Shown piece by piece: positions 15,940 to 24,970 of a stretch of 64,000 bases of DNA. This stretch comes from CADEDH01 sp965216205 (GTDB lineage: Bacteria > Actinomycetota > Acidimicrobiia > Acidimicrobiales > SZUA-35). Location of the stretch: NCBI GenBank assembly GCA_965216205.1, contig OZ244139.1, positions 3,038,001 through 3,102,000 of the forward strand. The letters are read 5' to 3'. Each line of letters starts with the position of its first letter. Positions within the stretch are counted from its first letter, which is position 1. The position numbers were made by a program, and so were the translations under genes. Under the pieces are notes generated by a model. That model had not been told where the DNA came from and ran no database searches. It saw nothing but the letters and a program-made list of their open reading frames with translations.

Positions 15940-17031
15940 ATGACCGAATCGTCCGCGTCCGAGGCACTGGCCGTCGCCGTCGCCGCCCGCACGCCGGTCC
16001 TGCTGTGGGGATCGCCGGGCACGGGTAAGAGCAGCGTCGTCAAGGCGCTGGCGGCGGCGATGGACGTCACCTGCGAGGTGGTGATCGCGTCGATCCGGGA
16101 GCCGTCCGACTTCGCCGGGCTGCCGGTCGTCGTCGACGGCGGGGTGCGCTTCGCGCCGCCCACCTGGGCCACCAACCTGGCAACTGCCGGCCGGGGCGTC
16201 CTGTTTCTCGACGAGATCTCGACCGCGCCACCTGCGGTACAGGCAGCGTTGCTGCGGGTGGTGCTCGAGCGCACGGTCGGCGATCTCGAGCTGCCGGCCG
16301 GGGTAGTGGTGGTCGCCGCCGCCAACCCGCCGGAGCAGGCCGCCGACGGATGGGACCTGTCCGCCCCACTGGCGAACCGCTTCTGCCATCTCGCCTGGTC
16401 GATCGGGGCGCAGACGATCGCCACCGGCCTCGCAGCGGGGTTCGCCGAACCTGAACCGGTGCTGCTCCCGGACGGCTGGTCGCGCCGGATGCCGAGGGCC
16501 AGGGCCGACATCGCCGCGTTCCTGCTGGCGCGACCGAGCCTCGTGTCGGTACCGCCGACGGAACGGGCGGCGGCGGGCCGGGCGTGGCCGAGCCCCCGGT
16601 CGTGGGAGATGGCGGCCACGCTGCTGGCGGCGGCACGAGCGGCGGGGTTCGACACCGGCGACGAGGTGACCGCCCACCTGGTGACCGGGTGCGTGGGCGC
16701 CGGTCCCGGCATCGAGCTCCTCGCCTGGCTCGACGACCTCGACCTGCCCGACCCGGAGGTGGTCCTCGCCGACCCGAGCGCGTTCGAGTTGCCCGGTCGC
16801 GGCGACCGGGCCCACGCGGTGCTGACCTCGGTGGCGGCATCGGTGGCCGCCGATCCCACCGTCGAGCGGTGGGCCGCCGGGTGGCAGGTCCTCGGCCGCG
16901 CCGGTGAGCAGGCCCCCGACATCGCCGCGCTGGCGGCCCGGATCCTCGTTGCGTGCCAACCCGACGGCGCGGCCACACCGCCAGAGGCAGCCGTGTTCCT
17001 GCCCGTGCTCCGCGACGCCGGACTGGCATGA
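15940..17031 (+). CDS. MoxR-like AAA+ ATPase
   Basis: 363 residues from ATG 15940, preceded by GAGG. Walker A is WGSPGTGKSS, Walker B VLFLDEIST, and the sensor-like AAANPPEQAADG follows. Typical of MoxR-type ATPases that work as chaperones with a VWA-domain partner, here encoded by the next gene with a 4-bp ATGA overlap. The C-terminal 130 residues are helical and specific to this subgroup. Cytoplasmic. A GTG nine codons upstream is a less likely start. Confidence 0.88.
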   Translation: MTESSASEALAVAVAARTPVLLWGSPGTGKSSVVKALAAAMDVTCEVVIASIREPSDFAGLPVVVDGGVRFAPPTWATNLATAGRGVLFLDEISTAPPAVQAALLRVVLERTVGDLELPAGVVVVAAANPPEQAADGWDLSAPLANRFCHLAWSIGAQTIATGLAAGFAEPEPVLLPDGWSRRMPRARADIAAFLLARPSLVSVPPTERAAAGRAWPSPRSWEMAATLLAAARAAGFDTGDEVTAHLVTGCVGAGPGIELLAWLDDLDLPDPEVVLADPSAFELPGRGDRAHAVLTSVAASVAADPTVERWAAGWQVLGRAGEQAPDIAALAARILVACQPDGAATPPEAAVFLPVLRDAGLA

Positions 17032-18254
17032 CCGATCCGGCCACGGCCTACCCGACGGGGGAGGATCCGCCCACCGTGGCCGATCTCGACGGCGCGAAGA
17101 TCGCCGCAGCCCGGCTGTGGGCCACGAACCGCTTCCCGTATCTGGCGTCGGCGATCTTCGCATCGCCGAGCCTTCCCGTCCCGGGCCTCGGCCGGCTGAG
17201 CATCGACCGTTCGTGGCGGGTGCACGCCGACCCCGACGTGGTCTCGTCGGTGTCGGTTCCAGCGCTCGGCGGTGAGCTCGTCCACCTCGCCACCCATGTC
17301 CTGCGCGACCACGCCTCGCGCGCCGACGCAGTCGGACTCGCAGCTGTCGATGAGCTGCATCACTGGGTCGACGCGGCCGACGCCGAGATCGTCGACGACC
17401 TGCCAGCCGACCTCGAGCGGGTCACGGCCGGGGCCGACCCGGCGGCCCTGGACCTTCCGGTGGGACGGCTGGCCGAGGAGTACTACCGGCAGGGCACGGT
17501 GCGCGAGGGCGCCACCGCCGACTGCGGCAGCGGGGCCCACGGCCAGCCGGCGATCTGGGAGCCGCCGCCCGACCCCGACGACGAGAAGCGCGGCGTGCCA
17601 CCAGCCGACCAGCAACTGATCAGGCGGCGTGTGGCGGCCGACATCGCCGCGGCGGCTGGTGAGGTTCCCGCCGGGTTGCGGCGGTGGGCCGACGAGCTGC
17701 TCGGGGCCCGGGTCGACTGGCGGGCGGAGCTGGCGGCAGTCCTGCGCCGGTCGGTGTCGACCGTGGCGGGGGCGGTCGACTACAGCTACAGCCGCCCGAG
17801 CCGGCGGGCCGCGACATCGCCCGACGTGGTGCTGCCCTCGCTGCGGCGTCCAGCCGTCGAGGTCGCCGTGATCTGCGACACCAGCGCGTCGGTCGACGAT
17901 CGGATGCTGGGCACCGCCGTCAACGAGGTCGACGGTCTGCTCCGCGCTGTCGGAACGCGAACGGTCAGGGTTCTGGCCTGCGACGACGCCGTGCGGGCGG
18001 CCGCAACCGCTCGCACCGTCGACGATCTCGTGCTCGTGGGAGGCGGCGGGACCGATCTCGGCGTCGGCATCGACGCCGCCGTCGACCACCGTCCACCGCC
18101 CCATCTGATCGTGGTGCTGACCGACGGTCACACGCCGTGGCCGGCCGAGCGACCGGCGGCCGAGGTGGTGGTCGGCCTCCTCGCGACCGAGGAGTCGATG
18201 CCACCGCCGCCGGACCCACCGGCGTGGACGACGGTGGTACCGATCGATGGGTGA
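17028..18254 (+). CDS. VWA-like protein (DUF2201 type), partner of MoxR ATPase
   Basis: 408 residues, overlapping the ATPase gene by 4 bp. The N-terminal domain resembles the metallopeptidase-like part of DUF2201 proteins, but the position of HExxH reads HLATH, lacking the catalytic Glu, so peptidase activity is doubtful. The C-terminal third is a VWA-like domain with a MIDAS-type DTSAS after VAVICD, a conserved GGGGTDLGVGI and a final LTDGHTPWP. MoxR-VWA pairs assemble or activate metal-containing or multi-subunit complexes; the client is unknown here. Confidence 0.82.
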   Translation: MTDPATAYPTGEDPPTVADLDGAKIAAARLWATNRFPYLASAIFASPSLPVPGLGRLSIDRSWRVHADPDVVSSVSVPALGGELVHLATHVLRDHASRADAVGLAAVDELHHWVDAADAEIVDDLPADLERVTAGADPAALDLPVGRLAEEYYRQGTVREGATADCGSGAHGQPAIWEPPPDPDDEKRGVPPADQQLIRRRVAADIAAAAGEVPAGLRRWADELLGARVDWRAELAAVLRRSVSTVAGAVDYSYSRPSRRAATSPDVVLPSLRRPAVEVAVICDTSASVDDRMLGTAVNEVDGLLRAVGTRTVRVLACDDAVRAAATARTVDDLVLVGGGGTDLGVGIDAAVDHRPPPHLIVVLTDGHTPWPAERPAAEVVVGLLATEESMPPPPDPPAWTTVVPIDG

Positions 18255-19164
18255 TCGCCCCGGTGGTGCCCCCCGGCGATGGGCCGATGCCGCGGCGCCG
18301 ACGGATCTCACCGTGCGCTGCGGTGGATCCGACCACCGCCTCCGGTGGGAACGGGGTGTGGTGACGATGCGCGATCACGCTGATCCTGACGCCGAACGCG
18401 CCCTCGTTGCGCTGGGCGGGACGGCGCCACCCTGCCTCGAGCTGCTCCAACTCTGGGAGCTGGCGATCGCCGACGGCGGCTTCCTCGAGGAGTGGGTGGA
18501 CGATGCCCACCTCGACGCGGTCCGGCTGTCCTGGCTCCAGATGGCGCTCGAGCGCCTCCGCAACGAGGGCTTCCACGAGTTCCTCCGATCGATCCCGGCC
18601 ACGCGGGCGGAGCCGATGGGTCGGTTCCTCCGCCAGTTCCCCCGGCCGTGGTTGGACCGGGCTGCCGCCACCGTCTCGGAGTCGATCCTCGACGGCGATG
18701 GTGTGCTCTGCGACCGCGCCCCTCCCCTGCTGCGTAGTGCGGCAGCTCAGCGAGTCCGCCGAGCATTCGTGGCGAGCGTCGGCCGGGCGGCGTCGAACGG
18801 GCTGTCGCTGGGAGCAGCGGCGCTCGTCCCGCTCGTCGTCGAGGTGGGAGCGGGTCGCCTCGAGGTCACGGGCCGACTGTCTGGTCCCGGCCGGGGCGTG
18901 TCGATCAGGGTCGACGAGCGGTGGCTGCACACGGTCTGGGCCGCCGGGGCGGCCGTCGTCGACGACCTGCTCGTGCTCCGCCTCGATGACCCGCGTACCG
19001 GATCCAGCGATGGCACCTCGATCGCCACGGTGGTCGACTGGACCACCGGCGAACCGGCCCTGCAGGCCCGGCCGGCCCACTTCGCTGACACGACCTGGTC
19101 GCTGGACGTTCAGCTCGAAACGACAAGCGACGCGCCGGAGTCACCGACGTTGCACCGCAGGTGA
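18247..19164 (+). CDS. Unknown protein, third gene of the MoxR-VWA operon
   Basis: 305 residues starting inside the end of the VWA gene (8-bp overlap). I do not recognise a family. There is a helical middle (ELLQLWELAIADGGFLEEWV), an arginine-rich segment, and a C-terminal beta-rich part (GVSIRVDERWLHTVWAAGAAVVDDLLVLRLDD). No transmembrane helices. Tight coupling implies a role with the ATPase and VWA protein. Its last 16 codons come from a 31-bp direct repeat that is repeated 22 bp downstream of the first copy, so the natural C-terminus may have been altered. Confidence 0.65.
   Translation: MGDRPGGAPRRWADAAAPTDLTVRCGGSDHRLRWERGVVTMRDHADPDAERALVALGGTAPPCLELLQLWELAIADGGFLEEWVDDAHLDAVRLSWLQMALERLRNEGFHEFLRSIPATRAEPMGRFLRQFPRPWLDRAAATVSESILDGDGVLCDRAPPLLRSAAAQRVRRAFVASVGRAASNGLSLGAAALVPLVVEVGAGRLEVTGRLSGPGRGVSIRVDERWLHTVWAAGAAVVDDLLVLRLDDPRTGSSDGTSIATVVDWTTGEPALQARPAHFADTTWSLDVQLETTSDAPESPTLHRR
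19114..19144. repeat. 31-bp direct repeat, copy 1
   Basis: Begins CTCGAAACGACAAGCGACGC and ends GGAGTCAC. Identical to the copy at 19167-19197. It lies within the 3' end of the unknown operon gene. Confidence 0.85.
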
Positions 19165-19166
19165 AA

Positions 19167-19220
19167 CTCGAAACGACAAGCGACGCGCCGGAGTCACGGT
19201 GCCGCTGTACACCGTGACTC
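19167..19220. repeat. 31-bp direct repeat copy 2 overlapping a hairpin
   Basis: The repeat occupies 19167-19197. Its last bases start an 11-bp perfect stem GAGTCACGGTG (19191-19201) with CACCGTGACTC (19210-19220) and an 8-nt loop. The hairpin could terminate the MoxR operon. The rest of 19221-19328 holds no recognisable feature. Confidence 0.7.
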
Positions 19221-19328
19221 GGTCACTGCGCTGGGCGTCGTTGCTGCCCGTACCGTCTCGACGACCGACGGACGTCGGTGATACCGAAATCGTTCGGCCC
19301 GGGTCAGGCTGTCTCGGTGAAGGCGGAC

Positions 19329-19907
19329 TCAGTCCTTGTTGATCAGACCCTTCACGAGATCGGCGAAGAGGCTCTCGGACCGCCCATTGGTCGCGAGGAG
19401 CTGGTTGAGCTCGGCTTCCACGAACCCGTTCACCGCGGCGACCACCACGGCACCCTCGCCCGGTAGGCCCGACTGCTCGATGATCTCCACGAGCCGATTC
19501 CGCCGCTCGATGATCGCGGTCGACTCGGTCCCCTCGGGGCCACGGGCGGTGGCCATCATGCGGAGATGGGCCGGCCTCGACAGGGCATGGCGGCGGTACA
19601 CCTGCGTCAACGGTAGGATCGCTGCGGTCGGGGAGCTCTCCGCCGGCGCCGATGCCTGACGGGCCACGACGTCGATCGTGTCGAGCAGGCCGTCGAGATC
19701 CGCCAGGACCCGCTCGTACATACCGCCGATCACCGCGTCGCGACTGCCGAAGTAGGTGTAGATCGTCTGGCTGGTCGTCGCTGCCTCGGTGGCCAGCCGT
19801 CGCACGGTCAGCCCGAGGTCACCGTCTCGGTAGTAGATGCGCTCGGCCGCATCGAGCAGCCGTCGCTTCTTGTCGGTGGATCTCTGCTTGCGTGTGCCCA
19901 CGCTCAA
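19329..19907 (-). CDS. TetR family transcriptional regulator
   Basis: 192 residues. The N-terminal helix-turn-helix is typical: RRLLDAAERIYYRDG, LTVRRLATEAATTSQTIYTYFGSRDAVIGGMYERVL. The C-terminal ligand domain is unassigned. The start is taken as TTG 19907 because GGAGG stands 8 nt before it; GTG 19901 is the alternative. The gene upstream on the same strand encodes a DUF456 membrane protein with about 50 bp between, so its target may be elsewhere or its own promoter. Confidence 0.85.
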   Translation of the reverse strand: MSVGTRKQRSTDKKRRLLDAAERIYYRDGDLGLTVRRLATEAATTSQTIYTYFGSRDAVIGGMYERVLADLDGLLDTIDVVARQASAPAESSPTAAILPLTQVYRRHALSRPAHLRMMATARGPEGTESTAIIERRNRLVEIIEQSGLPGEGAVVVAAVNGFVEAELNQLLATNGRSESLFADLVKGLINKD

Positions 19908-19957
19908 CGTGGTTGCCTCCGGTCTCGAGCTTGTGTCGCCGCTACGACATATCCAGC

Positions 19958-20449
19958 TCAGAGTACCGTGATGACCCAGCCCACCCAGAGGGCGAACATG
20001 ACCAGACCGAGACCCACATCGACCAGCGCGCCTAGGCCAAAAGCCTTGGCGACGGCAACGGTACCATCCCAAGCAGGCCCAATTCGTCGAAGTTTGACCC
20101 ACTCGGCCAGAAACAAGCCCAGGAGCGCTCCCACCACCAACCCGACGACCGGGAGCACGAAGAACCCCACCGCGCCCCCTGCCACCGCCACGAGCTGCGA
20201 CCACGTCGAGACGTCGTGCCCCTCGGCCATCCGCCGTGGCAACAGGATGCTCTTGATCACGCTGGCCGCGACGATGACGGTGAACACCGCCATCACCGCG
20301 AATCCGACCGGTCCGAAGCCGACGAGCAGGCCGTAGACCAACCCGGCGACCCACAGCACCGTCAGGCCGGGCAGCACCGGCACGACCGTCCCGGCGAGTC
20401 CGACCACCATCGCCAGGCCGACGAGCACCGTGGCCTCACCGTCGGTCAT
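19958..20449 (-). CDS. DUF456 family membrane protein
   Basis: 163 residues with about four to five hydrophobic segments. The DUF456 pattern is visible: an N-terminal helix with a GLAGTVVPVLPG turn, a LLPRRMAEGHDVS cytoplasmic loop, GAVGFFVLPVVGLVVGALLG, and a C-terminal membrane pair. Function unknown in the family. It begins at the ATG before TDGEAT and is divergent from the DUF805 gene. Confidence 0.8.
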   Translation of the reverse strand: MTDGEATVLVGLAMVVGLAGTVVPVLPGLTVLWVAGLVYGLLVGFGPVGFAVMAVFTVIVAASVIKSILLPRRMAEGHDVSTWSQLVAVAGGAVGFFVLPVVGLVVGALLGLFLAEWVKLRRIGPAWDGTVAVAKAFGLGALVDVGLGLVMFALWVGWVITVL

Positions 20450-20587
20450 CGCCCACCGCCGTGGGTGGTGCCGACCTGTTCCGCTGGATTCAAGGAGGCT
20501 GCAGCGGTTGCCGATAGCCATGCTTGAGCTTCGCCATCGATCGCTGCACAGCGACGCCGAACTGTCGGTCCACGAAAGGAGGGTTGC

Positions 20588-21094
20588 ATGGGTTTCATCG
20601 ACGGTTCGGGCCGCACCGCCCGCCTGCCGTATCTCGGGATCGCAATCGCCGTCCGTCTCGTGTCGCTCGTAGCGGTCGTGGCATTCGTCCGCGTCGGCGA
20701 TGGTAGCCAGGACCCCACGGTCAACCCGCTGATCATCCCGATCCTCGGCGCCGCGGCCTGGGTGACGGTCACCAACACGATCCGCCGGCTGCACGACATC
20801 GGCCGCAGCGGCTGGACCGTCCTGCTACTGGCGGTTCCGCTGATCGGAACGGCCCTGAGCCTCTACCTCCTGATCGCCCCGGGCGACCCGGTCCACAACC
20901 GGTACGGGCTCCCACCCGGTGGCGGGGGGATCTCGAAGGACGAGCATCGCCAGAGGATGGAGCTGCTCGCCGCGGCCGCAGGGGAGGCGTACCGGTCGCG
21001 TGGCGGGTCCGACTACCTGAACGAGGATGGCAGCTACAACATGGACGGACTCCAGGTCGACGGCATGAGCAGCCGGCAGCAATCGACGTCCTGA
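20588..21094 (+). CDS. DUF805 family membrane protein
   Basis: 168 residues with an excellent ribosome-binding site (GAAAGGAGG) before ATG 20588. Three to four membrane segments and the DUF805 hallmarks: an early Arg-rich GRTARLPYLG start, IRRLHDIGRSGWTVLL, and APGDPVHNRYGLPP. A hydrophilic 55-residue tail with SDYLNEDGSYNMDG follows and is unusual for the family. Function unknown. Convergent with the spermidine-synthase-like gene. Confidence 0.85.
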   Translation: MGFIDGSGRTARLPYLGIAIAVRLVSLVAVVAFVRVGDGSQDPTVNPLIIPILGAAAWVTVTNTIRRLHDIGRSGWTVLLLAVPLIGTALSLYLLIAPGDPVHNRYGLPPGGGGISKDEHRQRMELLAAAAGEAYRSRGGSDYLNEDGSYNMDGLQVDGMSSRQQSTS

Positions 21095-21121
21095 TCGGGC
21101 CGTCGCCGGCCGACGACGGGC

Positions 21122-22552
21122 TCACGGGCCGAACCGGAGCTGGTCCACCGGCGCGAAGTCGTCACGAAGCGGGGTCGCGCCGGCGATCAGCGCCGCGGTC
21201 TCCGCCTCGTCGAGCAGGCGACCGTCGCGGCTGTCGATCTCGATCGGTGGCAGCGGCCGACGGCCGGCGATGAGGAGCAGGTTCCGCCCCTCGTCCTCGG
21301 CGATCCCCCCCGGTGGGACGACGAGCGTCACGTGGCCGAAGTGGGCGCCGAAGGTCGCCAGCTCGGCCCTGGCGAAGCTGACGTCGCCGCCGTCCACCAG
21401 ATTGACCACCACGATCCCGTCCGGCGCGAGGACCCGCTCCAGCTCGGCGACGAATTCGATGGTCGTCAGGTGCCACGGCACGGTGAGACCGGTGAACGCG
21501 TCGCCGACGACGACGTCGTAGCGACCGTCGGGCTCGTCGAGAATCGAGAGCCGGGCGTCGCCGACGACGAGCCGAACGTCACGGACCGCCTCGTGGCCGA
21601 GCTCGGCGTTGGCGATGGTGACCAGCTCGCCGTCGATCTCGAGAACGGTCGATGCGGTCCCGGGCCGGACCGCGGCGAGATAGCCCGGGAAGGTCAGCCC
21701 GGCACCGCCGATGTGGAGCGCGTCGAGCCCACCCTCGGGCAACGCCGCGGTCACGTCGGCGAACACCCGCATGTACCGGAACTCGAGATGAGTCGGGTCG
21801 GCGAGGTCGACATAGGAGTTGCGCAGCCCGTTCAGGACGAGGCTCCGACCATCGGGCCGTGCCGGATCGGCCACGATCTGCACGCAGGCGTACCCGGTCT
21901 CGGCGTCACACGGACCGGACACGGTGGCCGCCCCTGCACCCAACGCCACGACCAGCACCGCGGCCGCCGGATTCCGGGCGAGCCGACGAGCGCCGGTGAG
22001 GGTCAACCCGCCGACGACCAGCACTAGGCCGATGACGGCGATGATCGTCCGGGTCGGAGCGACGGCCACCAGCACGAAGCCAGTCAGGAACGTCCCGACC
22101 AGGGCCCCCACCGTGCCCGCGGCCGACAAGGAGCCGACCACCCGCCCCGTCTCCTCGAGGTCGTCGAGCCGAAGCTTGGCCACCATCGGGGGGACCGTGC
22201 TGAGCACGGCGGCAGGGGCGAAGAAGCTGATGGCGCTCAGGAACACGATCACGACCGGATCGGCGCTCGGCACGGGTCCAACCGTCGTGACGATGAGCGG
22301 TGCCGCCCAGGCGAGCACTCCTCCGAGCAGCAGGGCTGGGCCGAGGAGGCGGTCGGCGTCGCCGCGATCGGCCAACCGCCCGCCCACCGCGTTGCCGAGG
22401 GCGATGCCGGCCAGCACGGTCCCGATGATGCCGGTGAAGGTCTCGAGCGAGACCCCGACCACGGGGGCGAGGAGTCGACCGGCCAGGATCTCCAGCACGA
22501 GCACGCAGAACGAGGTGCCGAACACCAGCGTCGTGGCGAGGCGGGAGGACAT
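21122..22552 (-). CDS. Membrane-fused spermidine-synthase-like methyltransferase-fold protein
   Basis: 476 residues. The N-terminal half has about seven transmembrane helices of the fused MFS/spermidine-synthase type (CVLVLEILAGRLLAP, GNAVGGRLADRGD). The C-terminal half is a spermidine-synthase-like Rossmann domain: LHIGGAGLTFPGYL, VLEIDGELVTIA, VVVGDAFTGLTVPWHLTT. The aminopropyltransferase motif Asp in VGDAF is kept, but the family includes many members of unknown substrate. Located in the membrane. Divergent from the GAF gene with only a short spacer. Confidence 0.82.
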   Translation of the reverse strand: MSSRLATTLVFGTSFCVLVLEILAGRLLAPVVGVSLETFTGIIGTVLAGIALGNAVGGRLADRGDADRLLGPALLLGGVLAWAAPLIVTTVGPVPSADPVVIVFLSAISFFAPAAVLSTVPPMVAKLRLDDLEETGRVVGSLSAAGTVGALVGTFLTGFVLVAVAPTRTIIAVIGLVLVVGGLTLTGARRLARNPAAAVLVVALGAGAATVSGPCDAETGYACVQIVADPARPDGRSLVLNGLRNSYVDLADPTHLEFRYMRVFADVTAALPEGGLDALHIGGAGLTFPGYLAAVRPGTASTVLEIDGELVTIANAELGHEAVRDVRLVVGDARLSILDEPDGRYDVVVGDAFTGLTVPWHLTTIEFVAELERVLAPDGIVVVNLVDGGDVSFARAELATFGAHFGHVTLVVPPGGIAEDEGRNLLLIAGRRPLPPIEIDSRDGRLLDEAETAALIAGATPLRDDFAPVDQLRFGP

Positions 22553-22580
22553 CGACCGAGGCTACGGTGATCGTGTTCCG

Positions 22581-23135
22581 ATGACTGCTTCCGCTCGACC
22601 CACCTACCAGGCGATCGTCGATCAGGCGATCGCTGCGACCGATGCCAGCACCGGCTGGCTGCTCCGGTCGACCGATGACGGACTGGTCATCGCCGCGGCC
22701 GCCGGTCTCGCGGCGCGCGACGGGGTGGTCGGCCAGGTCATGCAGGCGACCGGCGCCCAGGGCTTCGCCCTGTCGTCTGGCCAACCGGTGGCGCTCATGC
22801 CGCCTCCGAACGACCCGGCGAACGACGGCGCGGCCGGTTACCCCGGCGTTCCCACGTCGGTGTTGGCTGCGCCGTGCGGGACGGAGCTGGTCCTCGGGGT
22901 CCTGGAGCTCGCCGACAAGGAGGCCGGCAAGCCGTTCACCTTCGACGACATCGGCGCCGCCTCCGCCCTGGCCACCATTGCCGGCGCAGCGATGACCGAG
23001 GACGAGGGGACCCCGGTCGACGTGGTGTCGCCCCGCGAGCTCGCAGCGGAACTGGAGCGCCTGGCGTCGGAGAACCCCCGCCGCTACGCGGACACGGCCA
23101 GGGTGATCGAGTCACTCCTCGGCCAGGGGGCGTGA
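22581..23135 (+). CDS. GAF-domain protein
   Basis: 184 residues. Residues about 10-140 fit a GAF sensor domain (AIAATDASTGWLLRSTDDGLVIAAA, then SVLAAPCGTELVLGVLELADK and FTFDDIGAASALATIAGAA). The short C-terminal helix-rich tail could contact a partner. The gene overlaps the start of the subtilase-kinase gene (GTGA), so the GAF protein is likely its sensor or regulator. The ligand is not predictable. Confidence 0.8.
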   Translation: MTASARPTYQAIVDQAIAATDASTGWLLRSTDDGLVIAAAAGLAARDGVVGQVMQATGAQGFALSSGQPVALMPPPNDPANDGAAGYPGVPTSVLAAPCGTELVLGVLELADKEAGKPFTFDDIGAASALATIAGAAMTEDEGTPVDVVSPRELAAELERLASENPRRYADTARVIESLLGQGA

Positions 23136-24958
23136 CCGACGAGCGACCGGCCTGGTCGAAGGGGTCGGTCCTCCTCCGGCTCGACAACGCACCCGACGTC
23201 GACGACACCTACTCGCCGGATTGGGCGTTCGGCTCGAGCACGGGTGCCGGGGTCCGGGTGGCGATCATCGACTCCGGGATCGAGGCCGACCACCCCGCGC
23301 TGGGCGGCTGTGTCGACGTCGCGAGCTCGGTGGAGTTCACCGTCGACACCGCCGGCGTCGTCACCAGGGTCGACGGGCCCCATCGCGATGTGTACGGACA
23401 CGGCACCGCCTGCGCCGGTATCGTCCACGCCCTCGCCCCGGATGCCGCGATCACCAGTGTCCGGGTGCTCGACGAGGGGCTGCGGGGCCGTGCCGCCGCC
23501 TTCCACGCCGGACTGAGCTGGGCGGTCGACAACGGCTACGACGTGATCAACCTGTCGCTGGGTGCGGCCAAGCGCGATTGGGCGCTCGCCTTCCACGACA
23601 CCTGCGACAGAGGCTATTTCAACAACTCGTTCATCGTCACCGCGGCGAACAACGTGCACCGAGAGTCGTTTCCGTCGCTGTTCGCCTCGGTCACGAGCGT
23701 TGCGAGCAACAGCTCGAGCGATCCGCTCCGCTTCCACTTCAACCCCGAACCGCCAACCGAGTTCCTGGCCCGGGGCATCGATGTGGAGGTGCCGTGGCTC
23801 GACGGCTCGACGATCACCACCACCGGCAACTCGTTCGCCGCTCCCCACATCGCCGCCTTCGCCGCACTGATCAAGGCGGAGCACCCCGAGCTCCGCCCGT
23901 TCCAGGTCAAGACCGCGCTGTGGGCCGCGTCGGCCAACGTACGTGAAGCGACGCTCGACCTACGCGACCGGGACCGGCTCCGACCCCCGGTCCTCGTGCG
24001 TCCGAGGGTCGGCGGCACACCCCCAGCGACCGACGAGCGGCCCGAGCCCCGACCACGAGATCGGACCGCCACCCCGAGCCTCGACGAGCAACGGGCCGAG
24101 ATCGCGGCGCTCCTCGACGACTACACGATCGACGAGCTGATCGCGGTGGGGCCGTGGGGTCCGGTCTTCGGGGCGTATCGGGGTGGCCGACAGCTCGCCA
24201 TTCGCCGACTCGATCCGGGTCTGGCCGCCGACGACCGCATCCGCGAGCGGTTCGCCGCCAGCGTCCGGATCGCGTCGGAGCTGCGCCATCCCCACATCCT
24301 CCCGATCCTCGAGCTGCGGGAAGCGGAGTTCTTCGCGGTGATGGCGATGCCGTTCTGCCAGAGCAACCTGGCGATGCTCAACCGTGCCGAGTCGCTCAAC
24401 CGCGAGGACGCGGTGGCGGCGGTGATCTCGCTGCTCCGCGGACTGAACGTCGCCCACGCCGCCGGCATCTACCACGGCGACCTCCGCCCCGAGAACGCGC
24501 TGATCGACGACGACGGGAAGGTGCTCCTCAGCGACGTGGGGATCGCGGCCGCGCTCACCACCGACGTCATCCTCGCCGGCGCCTCGGACCGGCCCGCGGC
24601 CTGGCGTTATCTGGCCCCCGAGCAGATCCACGGATCGGCCCTCGGTGCGTTCACCGACGTCCACGCCGCTGGCCTGCTCCTGTTCGAACTCTTGAGCGGT
24701 TCGCTCCCCTACGAGCCGGTGGCGACGTTCGAGGAGCTCGCTGAGCAGCGCCGCTCGACCCGACCCCGTTCGCTGGCCGAGCTCGCCCCGACGATCCCGG
24801 CATCGATCGTGGAGCTCGTCGACCGGGCGGTCGCCCCGGACCCCGCCAGCCGTCACCGATCGGTCGCAGTGTTCGCCGAGGCGCTCGTGGGCAGAGCCAC
24901 CGACGAGTTCGGACCGGGATGGCGTGCCGCCCAGCGATTCACGCTGGTCGATGGGTGA
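23132..24958 (+). CDS. Subtilisin-like protease fused to a Ser/Thr protein kinase-like domain
   Basis: 608 residues from GTG 23132. Residues about 35-280 are an S8 peptidase with a full triad: Asp47 in AIIDSGI, His90 in YGHGTACAGI, Ser234 in TGNSFAAPH, and oxyanion Asn173. A proline/arginine-rich linker follows (about 283-320). Residues about 330-590 are a protein-kinase fold: LIAVGPWGPVFGAYR, an Arg (358) where VAIK has Lys, YHGDLRPEN (Asp450, Asn455), SDVG (Asp468) and YLAPEQIHG. Loss of the Lys suggests weak catalysis or a pseudokinase. There is no signal peptide or membrane helix, so it should be cytoplasmic, odd for a subtilase. It is cotranscribed with a GAF protein. Confidence 0.88.
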   Translation: MTDERPAWSKGSVLLRLDNAPDVDDTYSPDWAFGSSTGAGVRVAIIDSGIEADHPALGGCVDVASSVEFTVDTAGVVTRVDGPHRDVYGHGTACAGIVHALAPDAAITSVRVLDEGLRGRAAAFHAGLSWAVDNGYDVINLSLGAAKRDWALAFHDTCDRGYFNNSFIVTAANNVHRESFPSLFASVTSVASNSSSDPLRFHFNPEPPTEFLARGIDVEVPWLDGSTITTTGNSFAAPHIAAFAALIKAEHPELRPFQVKTALWAASANVREATLDLRDRDRLRPPVLVRPRVGGTPPATDERPEPRPRDRTATPSLDEQRAEIAALLDDYTIDELIAVGPWGPVFGAYRGGRQLAIRRLDPGLAADDRIRERFAASVRIASELRHPHILPILELREAEFFAVMAMPFCQSNLAMLNRAESLNREDAVAAVISLLRGLNVAHAAGIYHGDLRPENALIDDDGKVLLSDVGIAAALTTDVILAGASDRPAAWRYLAPEQIHGSALGAFTDVHAAGLLLFELLSGSLPYEPVATFEELAEQRRSTRPRSLAELAPTIPASIVELVDRAVAPDPASRHRSVAVFAEALVGRATDEFGPGWRAAQRFTLVDG

Positions 24959-24970
24959 TCGGTCCGATCA
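24956..24970. terminator. Small palindrome between convergent genes
   Basis: TGATCGG-T-CCGATCA covers the stop codons of the subtilase-kinase and cyclopropane-synthase genes. It is short, with no T-run. Confidence 0.3.
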
